Positions 8,424-19,200 of a stretch of DNA of 64,000 nt are shown here, piece after piece. Location of the stretch: the NCBI RefSeq assembly GCF_014529935.1, contig NZ_JACVFC010000003.1, forward strand, positions 558,001 to 622,000, given 5' to 3'. Position numbers and translations under genes: made by a program. Position 1 is the first letter of the stretch. Every line of letters starts with the position of its first letter. This DNA is from Chitinophaga qingshengii (GTDB taxonomy: Bacteria > Bacteroidota > Bacteroidia > Chitinophagales > Chitinophagaceae). Below the pieces are notes generated by a model that had not been told where the DNA came from, did no database searches, and worked only from the letters and a program-made list of their open reading frames with translations.

Positions 8424-9131
8424 ATGCAAAAAGACCTCACCCTGGCGGAGCAGATTGAACGTAAAATTCTCAAGTACATCTCGGAGAAAGGCTATCAGCT
8501 GGGAGATGCGTTGCCGAAGGAGAATGAGTTGGCAGAAATACTGGGCGTAAGCCGGGTAGTATTGCGGGAAGCCCTGAGCCGGCTGCGTATTTTGGGTTTT
8601 ATTGAAACAAAGCGTAAGCGGGGTACGGTGTTAACGTCGCCGAATATATTTTACGGGTTTAAGACGATCCTGTCTTCCGGCACGCTGGACAAGGATTCCA
8701 TGAAGGACTTGTATGAAGTGCGGTTGATGCTGGAAATAGGCATGGCCGATTTTCTGTATCTGCATAAGGAGGAACGTTACCTGAACGATTTACAGCGAAT
8801 TATTGAGGAGGAGAATATGACGGTGGATTCGGAGCAGCTAACGAAGCTGGATATACGTTTTCACAGTACCTTATATAAGATGTCCGGCAACAAATCCCTG
8901 TATGCTTTTCAGAACCTGCTCAATACTTTGTTTGCCACGTATGCACCACGTCGTAAGGACTGGAAAGTAAAACAAATTATCTCTCATGAGTCTCTGCTGG
9001 AAATTCTGCGATGCGGTACCCCGGATGCTTTCCGGACAGCGATGCGGTTACATCTGAATACACGGTTTGAGAATATGGATACCCTGTTTCCGGCAAAGGT
9101 GAGCAAACCGGTAGAAGAAGAGGAAGAGTAA
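8424..9131 (+). CDS. FadR-subfamily GntR transcriptional regulator (NanR-like role)
   Basis: A 235-residue regulator. Residues 8-75 form a winged helix-turn-helix of the GntR type (ENELAEILGVSRVVLREALSRL, then the wing GFIETKRKRGTVL). Residues 90-225 form an all-helical FCD ligand-binding domain; LDIRFHSTL, a histidine in SHESLL and one in RLHLN are the usual Asp/His metal-binding set of this fold. The C-terminus is acidic (EEEEE). The gene is divergent from the sialic-acid operon and so most likely senses sialic acid or a breakdown product and represses the operon and itself. Palindromic sites in the shared region support this. The ligand is inferred from context only. Confidence 0.88.
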   Translation: MQKDLTLAEQIERKILKYISEKGYQLGDALPKENELAEILGVSRVVLREALSRLRILGFIETKRKRGTVLTSPNIFYGFKTILSSGTLDKDSMKDLYEVRLMLEIGMADFLYLHKEERYLNDLQRIIEEENMTVDSEQLTKLDIRFHSTLYKMSGNKSLYAFQNLLNTLFATYAPRRKDWKVKQIISHESLLEILRCGTPDAFRTAMRLHLNTRFENMDTLFPAKVSKPVEEEEE

Positions 9132-9169
9132 TTCGCAAATATAACATAAACGGGTATACGTTATTTGTT

Positions 9170-9181
9170 GCAAACGTATGC
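9170..9181. promoter_or_regulatory. LacI-type operator-like site (imperfect)
   Basis: GCAAACGTATGC differs by one base from the perfect palindrome at 9595-9606. It lies just downstream of the gntR stop. A second related site in the same intergenic region makes a regulator-binding role more plausible. Confidence 0.3.
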
Positions 9182-9594
9182 ACTTCCTGTTACCTATAAT
9201 GCCCCTCGCAGGGATGGCGTGTTATTACTATAACACGTTTTTTTTGTTGCAGAAATACTTCTTTTTCCTATCTTGTATGTCTGTTCCATTTTAAGATATT
9301 GTCTAATTAATTAACTGCCAATTGGTCTAGCTTAAAAATAAAATTATTACAATCGATTGTTTTTTATATTTTTGAAAAAACAGTACCACGTTTAGAAAAG
9401 CACAAAGTGTAGCATATACGCTTAAAAATACGTATCAGCCAAAAACAAACATTGCCGGGAATGAAAGCCTGGCAGGATTAACAGCAAAAATTTTATCATC
9501 ATTCGTAAAACAACCAAAGTTTAACTAGCCACTATTAAGGACTAACGGTAATCATTCAGAAAAAAGAGGATTTGTAAAATCGCGGATTTTAAAT

Positions 9595-9606
9595 GCAAAC
9601 GTTTGC
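9595..9606. promoter_or_regulatory. LacI-type operator-like palindrome upstream of susC
   Basis: GCAAACGTTTGC is a perfect 12-base palindrome with the central CG typical of LacI/PurR/CcpA-family operators. It is 71 bases before the susC start, in the probable 5' leader. No LacI-type regulator gene is present in the window, so any such regulator would act from elsewhere. Confidence 0.4.
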
Positions 9607-9676
9607 TGACAGGTGGGGATCTATTCTCCGTCCGGCCCGTGCATATCCCTTATACAGCTTTAAATAAATTCCAATT

Positions 9677-12600
9677 ATGAATAATCAATCACCACGTTAC
9701 CGGACTTTCCGTAACGACCGCGCCAGCTGGTGTTTGGTAGCCCTCATGGCTACCGCCGGGCTTTTCTGTGCAGGCACGGCTAAAACCTATGCAGCTGCGG
9801 CATCAGCTTTCCAGACGCCCCAGGAGGAGCAACGGTTCATCACCGGCGTCGTAAAAGATGAAAAAGGCCAGGTATTACCCGGCGTCACGGTAACGCTGAA
9901 AGGTACTTCCGCTGGCTCTGTCACAGACCCGGAAGGAAAATTCACGCTCAAAACAACTGCTAAAAACGGTACCCTGGAATTCAGTTCCATGGGCTTCGTG
10001 AAACAACAGGTAGCCTACACCGGTCAGAAAACCATTAACATCACCCTGACGACCGATCAGAAAGCACTGGGAGAAGTGGTGGTGGTAGGCTACGGTACCC
10101 AACGCAAAGTCAACCTGGTAGGCGCCGTTTCGGCCCTTAAAGTGGATGAGAAAATTACCAGCAGAGCATTACCCAACGCCTCTTCTGCACTCTCGGGACT
10201 GGTACCCGGCCTCTCTGCGGTACAATCTTCCGGTATGGCCGGCAGAAACAGCGCCAGCCTCGTTATCCGCGGCCTCGGTACGGTCAACAACGCCAATCCC
10301 CTCATCGTGGTGGATGGCATGCCGGACGTGGATATCAACCGTATCAATATGAATGATATTGAAAGCATCTCGGTGCTGAAAGACGCTACCTCTGCTTCGG
10401 TATACGGTTCCCGTGCAGCCAACGGCGTTATCCTCGTTACCACCAAATCCGGTAAGGGACAACGTAAAACGGCGCTCAATTTCAACGGCATGTACGGTAT
10501 TCAACAACCTACACGCGCCTACGATTTTATGGCCAACTACCCCCGTGCCCTCACGCTGGAACAACGACTGGGCCTCGTGAGTACGCTCCGCGATAACCTG
10601 ACTTTTAAAGACGGTACCATCGATCAATGGATGGCCATGGGGATGATAGATCCGCTGCGTTACCCCAACACCGACTGGTGGAATATTATCATGCGCACCG
10701 GTACTTCGCAGAACTATAACCTCTCTGCTTCGGGTGGCAACGACGTCTCCAACTTCTACCTGTCCATCGGTGTACAGGATGAAAAGGGCCTGCAGATCAA
10801 CAACGACTTTACCCGCTATAACGCACGCTTCAACTACGACTATAAGCTGCGTAAAAATATGAACACCGGTATCCGCTTTAATGGCAACTGGTCCAAGTTC
10901 ACCTACGCTTTGGAAGATGGTTTTACCGATACTTCTTCAACGAACACGGCAGGCTTCGATATGCGTTATGCTATCGCGGGTATTACTCCCTATGATCCTG
11001 TTACCGGTAAATTTGGCGGTGTGATGGCCTACGGCGAAGACCCACAGGCATATAACCCCTATGTGGTGTACACGAATTCGCTCAACCGGCAAAACCGCCA
11101 GGAGGCAAACGCCAGCGTATACCTGGACTGGACGCCGCTCGCCGGCCTTACCGGCCGGGTGGATTATTCGCTGAATTATTACAACCAGTTTGTCTACGGT
11201 GCGCCTATCCCTGCTACTGCCTTTAATTTTCAATCAGGCATCAACGGTAGTCGTGTATACGTAGGCGATAATGCCGGCATCAGCAATATGACCTCTACCG
11301 GGTATAAAACCATGCTGAATGGACGGCTCACTTATCACAAAGCATTTAACGCCAATCATGACCTGACCATCACCGGCGTATACAGCGAAGAGTACTGGTA
11401 TGACCGTTTGCAGGGCAGCGGCCGCAATGATCGCCTGTTTCCCGGTTTACATGAAATTGACGCTGCGCTTACCTCTATTCAAACTACCAGTGGCAGCAGC
11501 TCTACAGAAGGTTTGCGTTCCTATATCGGTCGTGTTAATTACACCGCATATGACCGTTACCTGTTTGAAGCCAACTTCCGTTATGATGGTTCTTCCAAAT
11601 TCCTGCCCGGACACCAATTTGGTTTCTTCCCCTCTGTGGCCGTGGGCTGGCGCTTCACCGAAGAAAGTTTCCTGAAGCCTTTCCTCGATCGTTTCCTTAC
11701 CAGCGGCAAGTTCCGCGCTTCCTACGGCCAGCTGGGTAACAACAGCGGCGTAGGACGTTACGAACAGCAGTCTACTTTATCCGGCAGCCATTATTATATC
11801 GATAATGCGGTGGTAAAAGGACTGGTATATAAAAAGATGATCAACCCGGATTTCACCTGGGAAAATACTGCGGTCTTCAACCTGGGGCTGGACCTGAGTT
11901 TCCTCGATGGCCGCCTCAATGCTGAACTGGATTATTACAACCGTCTGACTACCGGTATGGTAAGGCCCTCTGATATGTCGTTGCTGCTGGGCGGCGCGTA
12001 TGCAGCCCCGCGCAAAAACATCGGTAACCTGCGGAACAAGGGCGTAGAGCTGAACCTCAACTGGTCGGACCATTTCGGGCCGGTAAAGTATGGTGTGAAC
12101 CTCAATGCATCCTATAACCGCACTACGCTGGAGAAGTGGAACGAGTATCTCGGTCGCGGCTATACGTTCCTCGATATGCCTTACCACTTTCTGTATGTAT
12201 ACCAGGACAAAGGCATTGCACAAACCTGGCAGGACGTTTACAACAATACACCGCAGGGCGCTTCTCCCGGCGATGTTCTTCGCAAAGACGTAAACGGCGA
12301 CGGCAGAATTGATGACAATGATAAAGTGGCCTATCCCAATGTGCAACGCGACAGGCCTACTACCAACTTCGCCATGGGCTTCAATGCTTCCTGGAAAGGA
12401 TTTGACATCGCGTTTTTGCTGCAGGGCTCTGCCGGCCGTAAAGATTTCTGGCTCAACAACTACAATGATGTGAATTTCAGCAGCAGCCGTTATGCGGCGT
12501 CGTGGTCACACTGGACCAATCCCTGGTCAGTAGAAAACCGGGATGGCGGCTGGCCTCGTATAGGCGGTGGCGGTGGTAACAGGGAAGAGTCTACGTTTTG

Positions 12601-12829
12601 GCTGGATAACCTCTCTTACCTGCGCCTGAAAAATATCCAGCTGGGTTATATGTTACCTGCCAGCCTGATGAAACGCATTGGTATCAATAGTTTCCGCATC
12701 TACGGTTCTGCTGAGAACATTGCCACCATCACTTCTTTCCGTGGCCTTGATCCGGAACAGACCGGCAACAAAAGCAATGCTTATCCGCTGAATAAATCCT
12801 ATTCTATTGGTGTAAATGTGGGACTCTAA
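9677..12829 (+). CDS. SusC/RagA TonB-dependent transporter (lyase locus)
   Basis: A 1,050-residue outer-membrane transporter. After an unusually long N-terminal signal region (about 1-45, hydrophobic VALMATAGLFCAGTA) comes a carboxypeptidase-regulatory-like domain (FITGVVKDEKGQVLPGVTVT, 54-135), the SusC signature LGEVVVVGYGTQ, a plug with NPLIVVDGMPDVDINRIN and VYGSRAANGVILVTT, and a barrel closing in VNVGL. An EF-hand-like DVNGDGRIDDND loop lies near residue 873. It would import oligosaccharides released from a uronic-acid polysaccharide, judging by the lyase genes downstream. The partner SusD follows directly. It is clearly diverged from the SusC of the sialic-acid operon. Confidence 0.94.
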   Translation: MNNQSPRYRTFRNDRASWCLVALMATAGLFCAGTAKTYAAAASAFQTPQEEQRFITGVVKDEKGQVLPGVTVTLKGTSAGSVTDPEGKFTLKTTAKNGTLEFSSMGFVKQQVAYTGQKTINITLTTDQKALGEVVVVGYGTQRKVNLVGAVSALKVDEKITSRALPNASSALSGLVPGLSAVQSSGMAGRNSASLVIRGLGTVNNANPLIVVDGMPDVDINRINMNDIESISVLKDATSASVYGSRAANGVILVTTKSGKGQRKTALNFNGMYGIQQPTRAYDFMANYPRALTLEQRLGLVSTLRDNLTFKDGTIDQWMAMGMIDPLRYPNTDWWNIIMRTGTSQNYNLSASGGNDVSNFYLSIGVQDEKGLQINNDFTRYNARFNYDYKLRKNMNTGIRFNGNWSKFTYALEDGFTDTSSTNTAGFDMRYAIAGITPYDPVTGKFGGVMAYGEDPQAYNPYVVYTNSLNRQNRQEANASVYLDWTPLAGLTGRVDYSLNYYNQFVYGAPIPATAFNFQSGINGSRVYVGDNAGISNMTSTGYKTMLNGRLTYHKAFNANHDLTITGVYSEEYWYDRLQGSGRNDRLFPGLHEIDAALTSIQTTSGSSSTEGLRSYIGRVNYTAYDRYLFEANFRYDGSSKFLPGHQFGFFPSVAVGWRFTEESFLKPFLDRFLTSGKFRASYGQLGNNSGVGRYEQQSTLSGSHYYIDNAVVKGLVYKKMINPDFTWENTAVFNLGLDLSFLDGRLNAELDYYNRLTTGMVRPSDMSLLLGGAYAAPRKNIGNLRNKGVELNLNWSDHFGPVKYGVNLNASYNRTTLEKWNEYLGRGYTFLDMPYHFLYVYQDKGIAQTWQDVYNNTPQGASPGDVLRKDVNGDGRIDDNDKVAYPNVQRDRPTTNFAMGFNASWKGFDIAFLLQGSAGRKDFWLNNYNDVNFSSSRYAASWSHWTNPWSVENRDGGWPRIGGGGGNREESTFWLDNLSYLRLKNIQLGYMLPASLMKRIGINSFRIYGSAENIATITSFRGLDPEQTGNKSNAYPLNKSYSIGVNVGL

Positions 12830-12839
12830 AGTTGTAATC

Positions 12840-14696
12840 ATGAAAAAGTATACTTCAACCATACGTATAATAGCCGCACTGACCGGCATGGTGATGTTGG
12901 GTGGCAGTTGCACCAAACACTTGCTGGATCAGGATTCCACGATGGAGGTAGGCGACAATGTTTACTGGAAAACAGATGCCGACGCTACCGCTGGTATCAT
13001 GGGAGCTTATGCCGATGTAAGACCGCTCTTTGACCGTGACTATTATTTCGACGGCCAGGGAGAGTATGTGCGTACCCGTGGTACCAGTACCGTAAAGGAC
13101 GACCTGCAGCATGGCGGCGCTTATGTAGTGACCACCGGTGGTACAGGTTACAGTCCATCCGGTTTTGGTCAGCAGTTTGATGCCATGTACAAATACCTGT
13201 ATGGTGGTGTGAACCGCGCCAACTATGTGATTGAAAACGTTAATAAAATGATCGCAACAGGTTCCAACGTTTCCGTACCCAAGCTGGAACGTATCCTGGG
13301 AGAAGCGCGCCTGTTACGCGGTATGGTGTATTTCCGGCTGATTTCCATGTGGGGTGATGTGCCTTATCTGAATCATGTAGTGACCGATAATAGTGAAGTG
13401 CTGACACTGTCGCGTATGCCGATTGCACAGATCAAAGATTCTATCATGGCAGATTTTACCTATGCCTTTGATAAATTGCCGGCGAAATCCGACCAGGTAG
13501 GACGTGCTGCCAAACCTGCTGCACTGGCTTTCCGCGGTAAGCTCCAATTGTTCTGGGCTTGCTGGAATAAAAACGGATGGCCTGAGCTGAGCACCTTCAA
13601 ACCAAATGGATCTGCTGCCACTGCCGCTTACCTGGCTGCTGCAGAGGATTTTAAACATGTGATCAACGATTTTGGGCTGGACCTCTTCCGGGGCGGAGCA
13701 CCGGGTAATGTGGGTAAAATGGGCAGAGCAGATACATTACCAAACTATTATTACCTGTTCACACCGGCAGCCAATGGTGACGGAGAGATGATCATGTCCT
13801 TTGCCCACGGCGGCACCGGTACTTTCCAGGGAGAAGAGCTGATGCGTGATTTCGCGGGCCGTTCCCATGAAGGTTCCCAGTGCTGGGTATCTCCACGGTA
13901 TGAAATCGCGGACCGGTATCAATCTACTGTTACCGGTGACTTTGCGCCGAAGATGATTCCGCTGAATCCATCTACTGTGGCGGATGCGCGGACCAGGCTT
14001 AATTCTGCGGTGAATCCCAACAGTTATGCCAACCGCGACTATCGTATGAAAGCCTCCATCATGTGGGATAATGAAGTCTGCGTAGGGATGGCCTCCCTCA
14101 AATCTACCGGCTGGGTACCTTTTATCTATAAAACCTGGGCGCAGCCTATCGTGATAGACGGTGAAACATTTCTTTCCTATAATACGGATGGAACCAACTC
14201 TGGTTATGTATTCCGTAAGTTTGTGCGTAACTATGCCGGTCAGGGGCGCAGTGATGGCGACTATGCCTTTCCTGTAATGCGGTTGGCCGATGTATATCTT
14301 ATGTATGCCGAAGCCACCAACGAAGTGAATGGTCCGCAAGCCGATGCCATTGCGTTGGTAAACCGCATTCGTAATCGCGGTAACCTGCCACCGCTGGCAG
14401 GCAGTAAAACAGGCGATAAAGTATCATTCTTTGCCGCTATTGAACAGGAGCGCATCGTAGAACTGTATGGTGAAGGTCAGCGCCCGTTTGATATACGCCG
14501 CTGGAGAACACTGGAGAAAAACTGGAACCCGCCAGGGGGCGCCGGCGTATGGCGTATAGACACCTGGGGCGCACAGCAGCAGCGGTACTTCCAGAACTCC
14601 ACCGACAGGGACATGGCGCAATGTTACATCTTTAAGATACCGCAGAGTGAGCGTGACCGTAACCCGAATCTGACACAGAACACGCCGTGGATGTAG
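12840..14696 (+). CDS. SusD/RagB family glycan-binding lipoprotein (lyase locus)
   Basis: A 618-residue SusD-like lipoprotein, longer than usual for the family. The start at 12840 (MKKYTST...) is preferred over an in-frame ATG at 12816, which overlaps the susC end, because it opens a clean signal peptide with lipobox GGSC (Cys24). The family segment LERILGEARLLRGMVYFRLI and the C-terminal AAIEQERIVELYGEGQRPFDIRRW and KIPQSERDRNPNLTQN patterns are visible. It is the surface partner of the upstream SusC. The extra length falls in the middle of the protein, where SusD proteins usually carry ligand-binding loops. Confidence 0.92.
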   Translation: MKKYTSTIRIIAALTGMVMLGGSCTKHLLDQDSTMEVGDNVYWKTDADATAGIMGAYADVRPLFDRDYYFDGQGEYVRTRGTSTVKDDLQHGGAYVVTTGGTGYSPSGFGQQFDAMYKYLYGGVNRANYVIENVNKMIATGSNVSVPKLERILGEARLLRGMVYFRLISMWGDVPYLNHVVTDNSEVLTLSRMPIAQIKDSIMADFTYAFDKLPAKSDQVGRAAKPAALAFRGKLQLFWACWNKNGWPELSTFKPNGSAATAAYLAAAEDFKHVINDFGLDLFRGGAPGNVGKMGRADTLPNYYYLFTPAANGDGEMIMSFAHGGTGTFQGEELMRDFAGRSHEGSQCWVSPRYEIADRYQSTVTGDFAPKMIPLNPSTVADARTRLNSAVNPNSYANRDYRMKASIMWDNEVCVGMASLKSTGWVPFIYKTWAQPIVIDGETFLSYNTDGTNSGYVFRKFVRNYAGQGRSDGDYAFPVMRLADVYLMYAEATNEVNGPQADAIALVNRIRNRGNLPPLAGSKTGDKVSFFAAIEQERIVELYGEGQRPFDIRRWRTLEKNWNPPGGAGVWRIDTWGAQQQRYFQNSTDRDMAQCYIFKIPQSERDRNPNLTQNTPWM

Positions 14697-14728
14697 TCAT
14701 TATCTATCTACCTAAAAAACGACAAAAG

Positions 14729-15133
14729 ATGAAAAAATATGCCATCATAGCCAGCCTCCTGTTCATAGCAGCCCTGATGGGAAGCAGCTGTAAGAAAGAG
14801 AAACCCATAGATGAAGATGGTCTGCTGATTACCACCCGTGCAGAATGTTATGTCAGCAATTTCGAACTGCTGGGCGCCGACTTCCAGACAGTACGTTCCA
14901 AAGCGCCGGTAATCGACACAGTAGCTTGTACTATTAAGCAGGAAGTATTCTTCGGCACCGATTTAAAAAATCTCTGGCCGCAGTTCACCCTCGTGACTGA
15001 TGCCAAGCTGGACCCGAAGATCACCGGGAAAGTGGATTTCTCTGACCTGGCCAATCCGAAAACATATACCGTGATATCCGGCAATCGCCAGGTAAGGAAG
15101 ACCTATACCGTTATTATCACCGTGCAAAAGTGA
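14729..15133 (+). CDS. Small lipoprotein, DUF5018-like
   Basis: A 134-residue lipoprotein with Cys21 in the lipobox GSSC. The start at 14729 is preferred over an ATG at 14687 that overlaps the susD end, since MKKYAIIASL... is a normal lipoprotein signal. The rest reads as a single Ig-like beta-sandwich: a FELLGADF strand, TVACTIKQEVFFGTDLKN, a middle with LVTDAKLDPKITGKVDF, and a closing VRKTYTVIITVQK. This pattern recalls DUF5018-type domains found beside SusD genes in Bacteroidota PULs. It may be an accessory surface glycan-binding or structural protein; no function is proven. Confidence 0.75.
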   Translation: MKKYAIIASLLFIAALMGSSCKKEKPIDEDGLLITTRAECYVSNFELLGADFQTVRSKAPVIDTVACTIKQEVFFGTDLKNLWPQFTLVTDAKLDPKITGKVDFSDLANPKTYTVISGNRQVRKTYTVIITVQK

Positions 15134-15154
15134 GTTGCATTTAAAACATGAATT

Positions 15155-16174
15155 ATGACAGGTAAATATTTTTCATATATCTCCCTGCTGGGTGCAGCGC
15201 TGTCGCTGATGACCGCCTGTTCCAAAGATGGGGACTATACTATACCTACGCCTAAAAATGAGTTGCAGAACGATTGTATCAAACGTTCGCTGGGACCCAA
15301 TATCGTAGGGATCAATATCGAATTTGCCTATGCGATGGCCATACCGGCCGCCAAAGGGAAACTGGTATCAGCACAGGTAGTAGCGTCTATTCCCGGTGTA
15401 CAGGTGAATCCCGGCGACAAGCCAAACTCCGCTACCTATCTGCAGGACAGCTCCTTTTATACCAACGGCAGCGGAGTAGATGTGCCTATCAAAGTAGGGG
15501 ACCGCTCCGTGACCAAAGACGGGGCCAACGTGGTAACGTTTACCAAAGATACCAATGCCGTCACACTTCGTTATTTTTACCGCATACCCGAAGAGGCAAG
15601 AGGTAAAACGGTAAGCTTTACTTTCTCCGCTACCAGCAGCAATGGGGAAACTGTGACCTATAAATCAGGTCCCTATACCATTGCGAAGATGGACATGGCG
15701 CTGAACCTGTTGCCTACCAATAACAACAAGTGTTACCTGTCCGTCGCGGATATGAAGTTGTACACCGCTGCAGAAGCCGCCGCCAATCCTGATAAGATAG
15801 ACCTGGTATACCTGTACCGTAACCTGGCTGTTCAATTTGGTCATGCGCTGGTAGCGCCGGCTGCGTCCAAAGATTATCTGCCGGGCGTAACACTTCCGGC
15901 TAACGTGAATAGGGATACGAAGTTGAGCAAAGCCTGGAACGTACAGGATTTCCACCTGGCAGGACTGAAATACGGCACCACTTTCGTAGATGATGTGGAC
16001 TTTGAACAACGCGATATGTCCACCTCGCCTGATTTTGCGCTGGGATTAAAAGAAGAGGCCGGCGTATGGGTAGAAACCGGCGATGGTCAATACCGTGCGT
16101 ATATTTTTGTCAATAAGCTGGATAATACCGCACAATCGGCGCGTATCAGTATCAAGCGCTACAAGGTGAAGTAA
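15155..16174 (+). CDS. PUL lipoprotein, DUF4466-like
   Basis: A 339-residue lipoprotein with Cys22 in the lipobox MTAC. The N-terminal stretch after the anchor (NDCIKRSLGPNIVG, then IEFAYAMAIP) resembles what I remember of DUF4466 proteins, which occur next to SusC/SusD and heparinase-type lyase genes. The rest appears beta-rich with no catalytic motif I recognise. It starts 21 bases after the preceding lipoprotein and precedes a strong hairpin and the lyase genes. A surface glycan-binding role for the polysaccharide of this locus is plausible. The family assignment is from memory. Confidence 0.7.
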   Translation: MTGKYFSYISLLGAALSLMTACSKDGDYTIPTPKNELQNDCIKRSLGPNIVGINIEFAYAMAIPAAKGKLVSAQVVASIPGVQVNPGDKPNSATYLQDSSFYTNGSGVDVPIKVGDRSVTKDGANVVTFTKDTNAVTLRYFYRIPEEARGKTVSFTFSATSSNGETVTYKSGPYTIAKMDMALNLLPTNNNKCYLSVADMKLYTAAEAAANPDKIDLVYLYRNLAVQFGHALVAPAASKDYLPGVTLPANVNRDTKLSKAWNVQDFHLAGLKYGTTFVDDVDFEQRDMSTSPDFALGLKEEAGVWVETGDGQYRAYIFVNKLDNTAQSARISIKRYKVK

Positions 16175-16188
16175 TGTCCTGCTGTACA

Positions 16189-16238
16189 GCGGATAGTGAA
16201 TGGTGAGCCATATAGCCGTTCATTATCCGTTGTTTTTT
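16189..16238 (+). terminator. Hairpin with U-tract between lipoprotein and lyase genes
   Basis: CGGATAGTGAATGG pairs with CCGTTCATTATCCG, with two G-U pairs, over a 12-base loop and is followed by TTGTTTTTTT. It has the form of a Rho-independent terminator but lies inside the apparent operon, 20 bases before the next start. It may act as partial attenuation, lowering lyase expression relative to the surface proteins. Confidence 0.65.
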
Positions 16239-16258
16239 TATAAAGAGAAATTCCACAT

Positions 16259-19200
16259 ATGAAATATGTTCTCCTGTTAAGTTGTCTGTTGACAGGCATG
16301 ATAGCCAACGCACAATCCTTTGTACATCCGGGCCTGAACCAGACGGCTGCCGATCTCGCCTATATGAAAAGTTGCATCCTAAAGGGGCAGGAGCCCTGGA
16401 AGAGCGCTTATGAGCGGATGAAAGCCGCTACGGATACCATGCATCGCGCCGGCGCCTACACGCATGTGTACCGGGGGCCTTATGGCAAGCCCAATATCGG
16501 CGGCGATGCGCTTTCCCATGATGCCAACCTCGCTTATAATGCCGCATTGTTGTGGTATATCACGGGTGAACAAAGTTATGCTGACAAGGCTATCGGGGCC
16601 ATCAATGCGTGGTCGGAACAGTTGTGGGATTTTGATTACAACGATGCCAAACTGCTGGCAGCATGGACCGGGCATGTGTTCTGCAACGCAGCTGAATTGC
16701 TGCGCGACAATCGCTCCGGCTGGAAAACCGCCGACAGGGAGCGTTTCCGGCATATGTTACAGACTGTTTATTATCCGTTGTTACGATTTTATTATCCGCA
16801 GGCTAATGGTAACTGGGATGGAGCTATCATTCACACCCTGCTGGCGATTGCCGTGTATACCGATAACCGGGAACTGTTTAATAATGGCGTAGATCATTTT
16901 TTACATGGATCGGTGAATGGTAGTGTCTTCAAATATATTTATCCCAGCGGCCAATGCCAGGAGAGTATCCGGGACCAGGCGCATGTGCAGCTGGGACTCG
17001 GAGAATTTGCCGGTGCCGCGCAAATCGCCTATACCCAGGGTGTTGATCTTTTTTCCATTGCCAACAACCGTATTGCTTTAGGATACGAATACACTGCTGG
17101 CTTTTTGCTGGGCCAGCCCACACATTGTTATGGCGTCATATCCGAGCGTGCGAAAACCTTGCGCGACGATTATGAATATGTATACCGGCATTACCAGGCA
17201 CAAGGCATTTATCTCCCTAATATCCAAAAGGCGGCAGACAGCGTGCGTGCAACGGCTTCCCGCAGTGTGCTGACAGCTACCAGGGTACCTGCCGGAAAAG
17301 AAAACCAACGCCATGCAGCACCGGTGGCTAGTGTTATTGGATATATCGCAGGCGCTACCTTTCAAGGCGGTAATTTGTTGAAGGAGGTGATCCGCGTATC
17401 ACCGGGTGCTTCTATCCAGGAGGCGCTGGATAAAGCCGCGCTCAGTAAAGGCACGGTACTGGTTACCAAAGGGATTCACACCCTTCCCGCCACTTTACGT
17501 ATACCCTCGGGCGTTACACTGGCCGGAGAGGGCCTGGGTACCGTATTATTTCTGGACCCCGCTTCCGGTATGCGTGATGCGATCGTAAATGCCAGCGAAG
17601 ATTTGCATGATGTGACCATCCGCGACCTGGTGATTGAAGGCGCCGTAAAAACCGATCCAGGTACAGACCCTAACGGGAGCCGTTCCTTTAAACCTGCCGG
17701 CAACCGAGGTGGTATCATTTTTCGTGCATCCGATGCCGTGCGTATGCGCGGTCTGGGATTGCAGCGGGTGACGATTCAGAACTGTACTTTCAATGGTTTG
17801 CTGATCAGTGGGGCGGACGATGTACAGCTTGACCGTTGCGACTTTAGTGAGAACGGATCTTCCGTAGTGCCGGGTCCGCGGTTACAACATAATGTGCTGC
17901 TTACGCATTGTAATCGCATAGCGCTTCGTAGTAGCCGGCTGGCCACGTCGCCTTTCGGCAGCGGTTTGTCGCTGAGCGAGTGTACGCAGGGAATGGTTGA
18001 CAGTTGCGAGATAGCGCGTAATGCGTGGTATGGGGCTACGCTTTCCGGCTGCAAGGATATTGTATTACAGCATTGCCTGGTAGAAGGTAATGACAATGGC
18101 GGTATCTTACTGGAATCACTGTATACCGGCAACGAGCAGGTACAGATCAGCAATAATCAGATGCAGTTCAATGCCGGTGAAAGTGTGGCCGCTACCGGCT
18201 GCATGCGTTGTCAGCTACAGGATCATCCGCAAACGTTCCTGTTAAATCCGGCGGTATTGCAGCAGCATCTGCAACGGATACAAAACGGAGATACCGTGTC
18301 GCTGGCTGCTTTAAATGGTGTGAAGAAGGCCGCGGAGAAGATTTTGCAGCAACCTGTCTATTCCGTTATGCTGAAACAAAAAACACCACCCAGTGGCGAC
18401 AAACATGACTACATGAGCGTAGGGCCTTACTGGTGGCCGGATTCTACCAAACCTGACGGGCTGCCGTATATACGCCGGGATGGTCAAGTCAATCCTGAAC
18501 GTTTCGGGATACAGGATGCGGAGTATTATACCGCGTTATGCAAAGACGTATATACGTTGGGGGTAGCCTGGTATTATACCCGTGATCCGCGTTATGCTAC
18601 ACATGCCGCAAAGATGGTCCGTACCTGGTTTTTGGACCCCGCTACCCGCATGAATCCTCATTTGAATTTTGCGCAGGCTATTCCCGGCATCACCGAAGGG
18701 CGGGGGATAGGGCTCATAGATACGCATAACACACCCTTGTTACTCGATGGGTTACAGTTGCTGAAACCCGCTCCGGAACTGCCGGCGGCGGATTTCATCG
18801 GCATACAGACCTGGTACCGTCGTTTCCTGGAGTGGATGCGTACCAGTCCCATAGGGCTCGACGAAGCCGATGAGCTGAACAACCACGGCACCTGGTACGA
18901 CGTACAGGCGGTATCGATAGCCTTGTTTACCGGTCAACCTGCACTGGCGGCAAGTATTCTCGAGCGTGACACCAAATCGCGCATCGATCGTCAGCTGGAG
19001 CCAGATGGCCGTCAGCCGCTGGAGCTGGCGCGTACACTTTCGTGGAACTATTCCCAGATGAACCTGCAGGGGTTTCATCAACTGGCGCAGCTGGCAGAGA
19101 AGGTGAACATCGATTTATGGCATTACCAGAGTCCCGGGAAAAAGAGCCTCGAAAAAGCTTTTACGTGGATGCTGCCTTTTGCAGTCGGTCAGCACCCCTG

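Larger units (their letters stand above)
9132..9676. other. Intergenic region with promoter elements and long leader of the lyase locus
   Basis: No convincing gene lies in these 545 bases. They contain a good -7 box (TATTTTTG at 9367-9374) without a clear -33 partner, which would give a leader of about 300 bases before susC. A weak hairpin (TGCCGGG at 9453-9459 with CCTGGCA at 9468-9474) falls in that leader, and two related CpG-centred palindromes are annotated separately. Confidence 0.5.
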
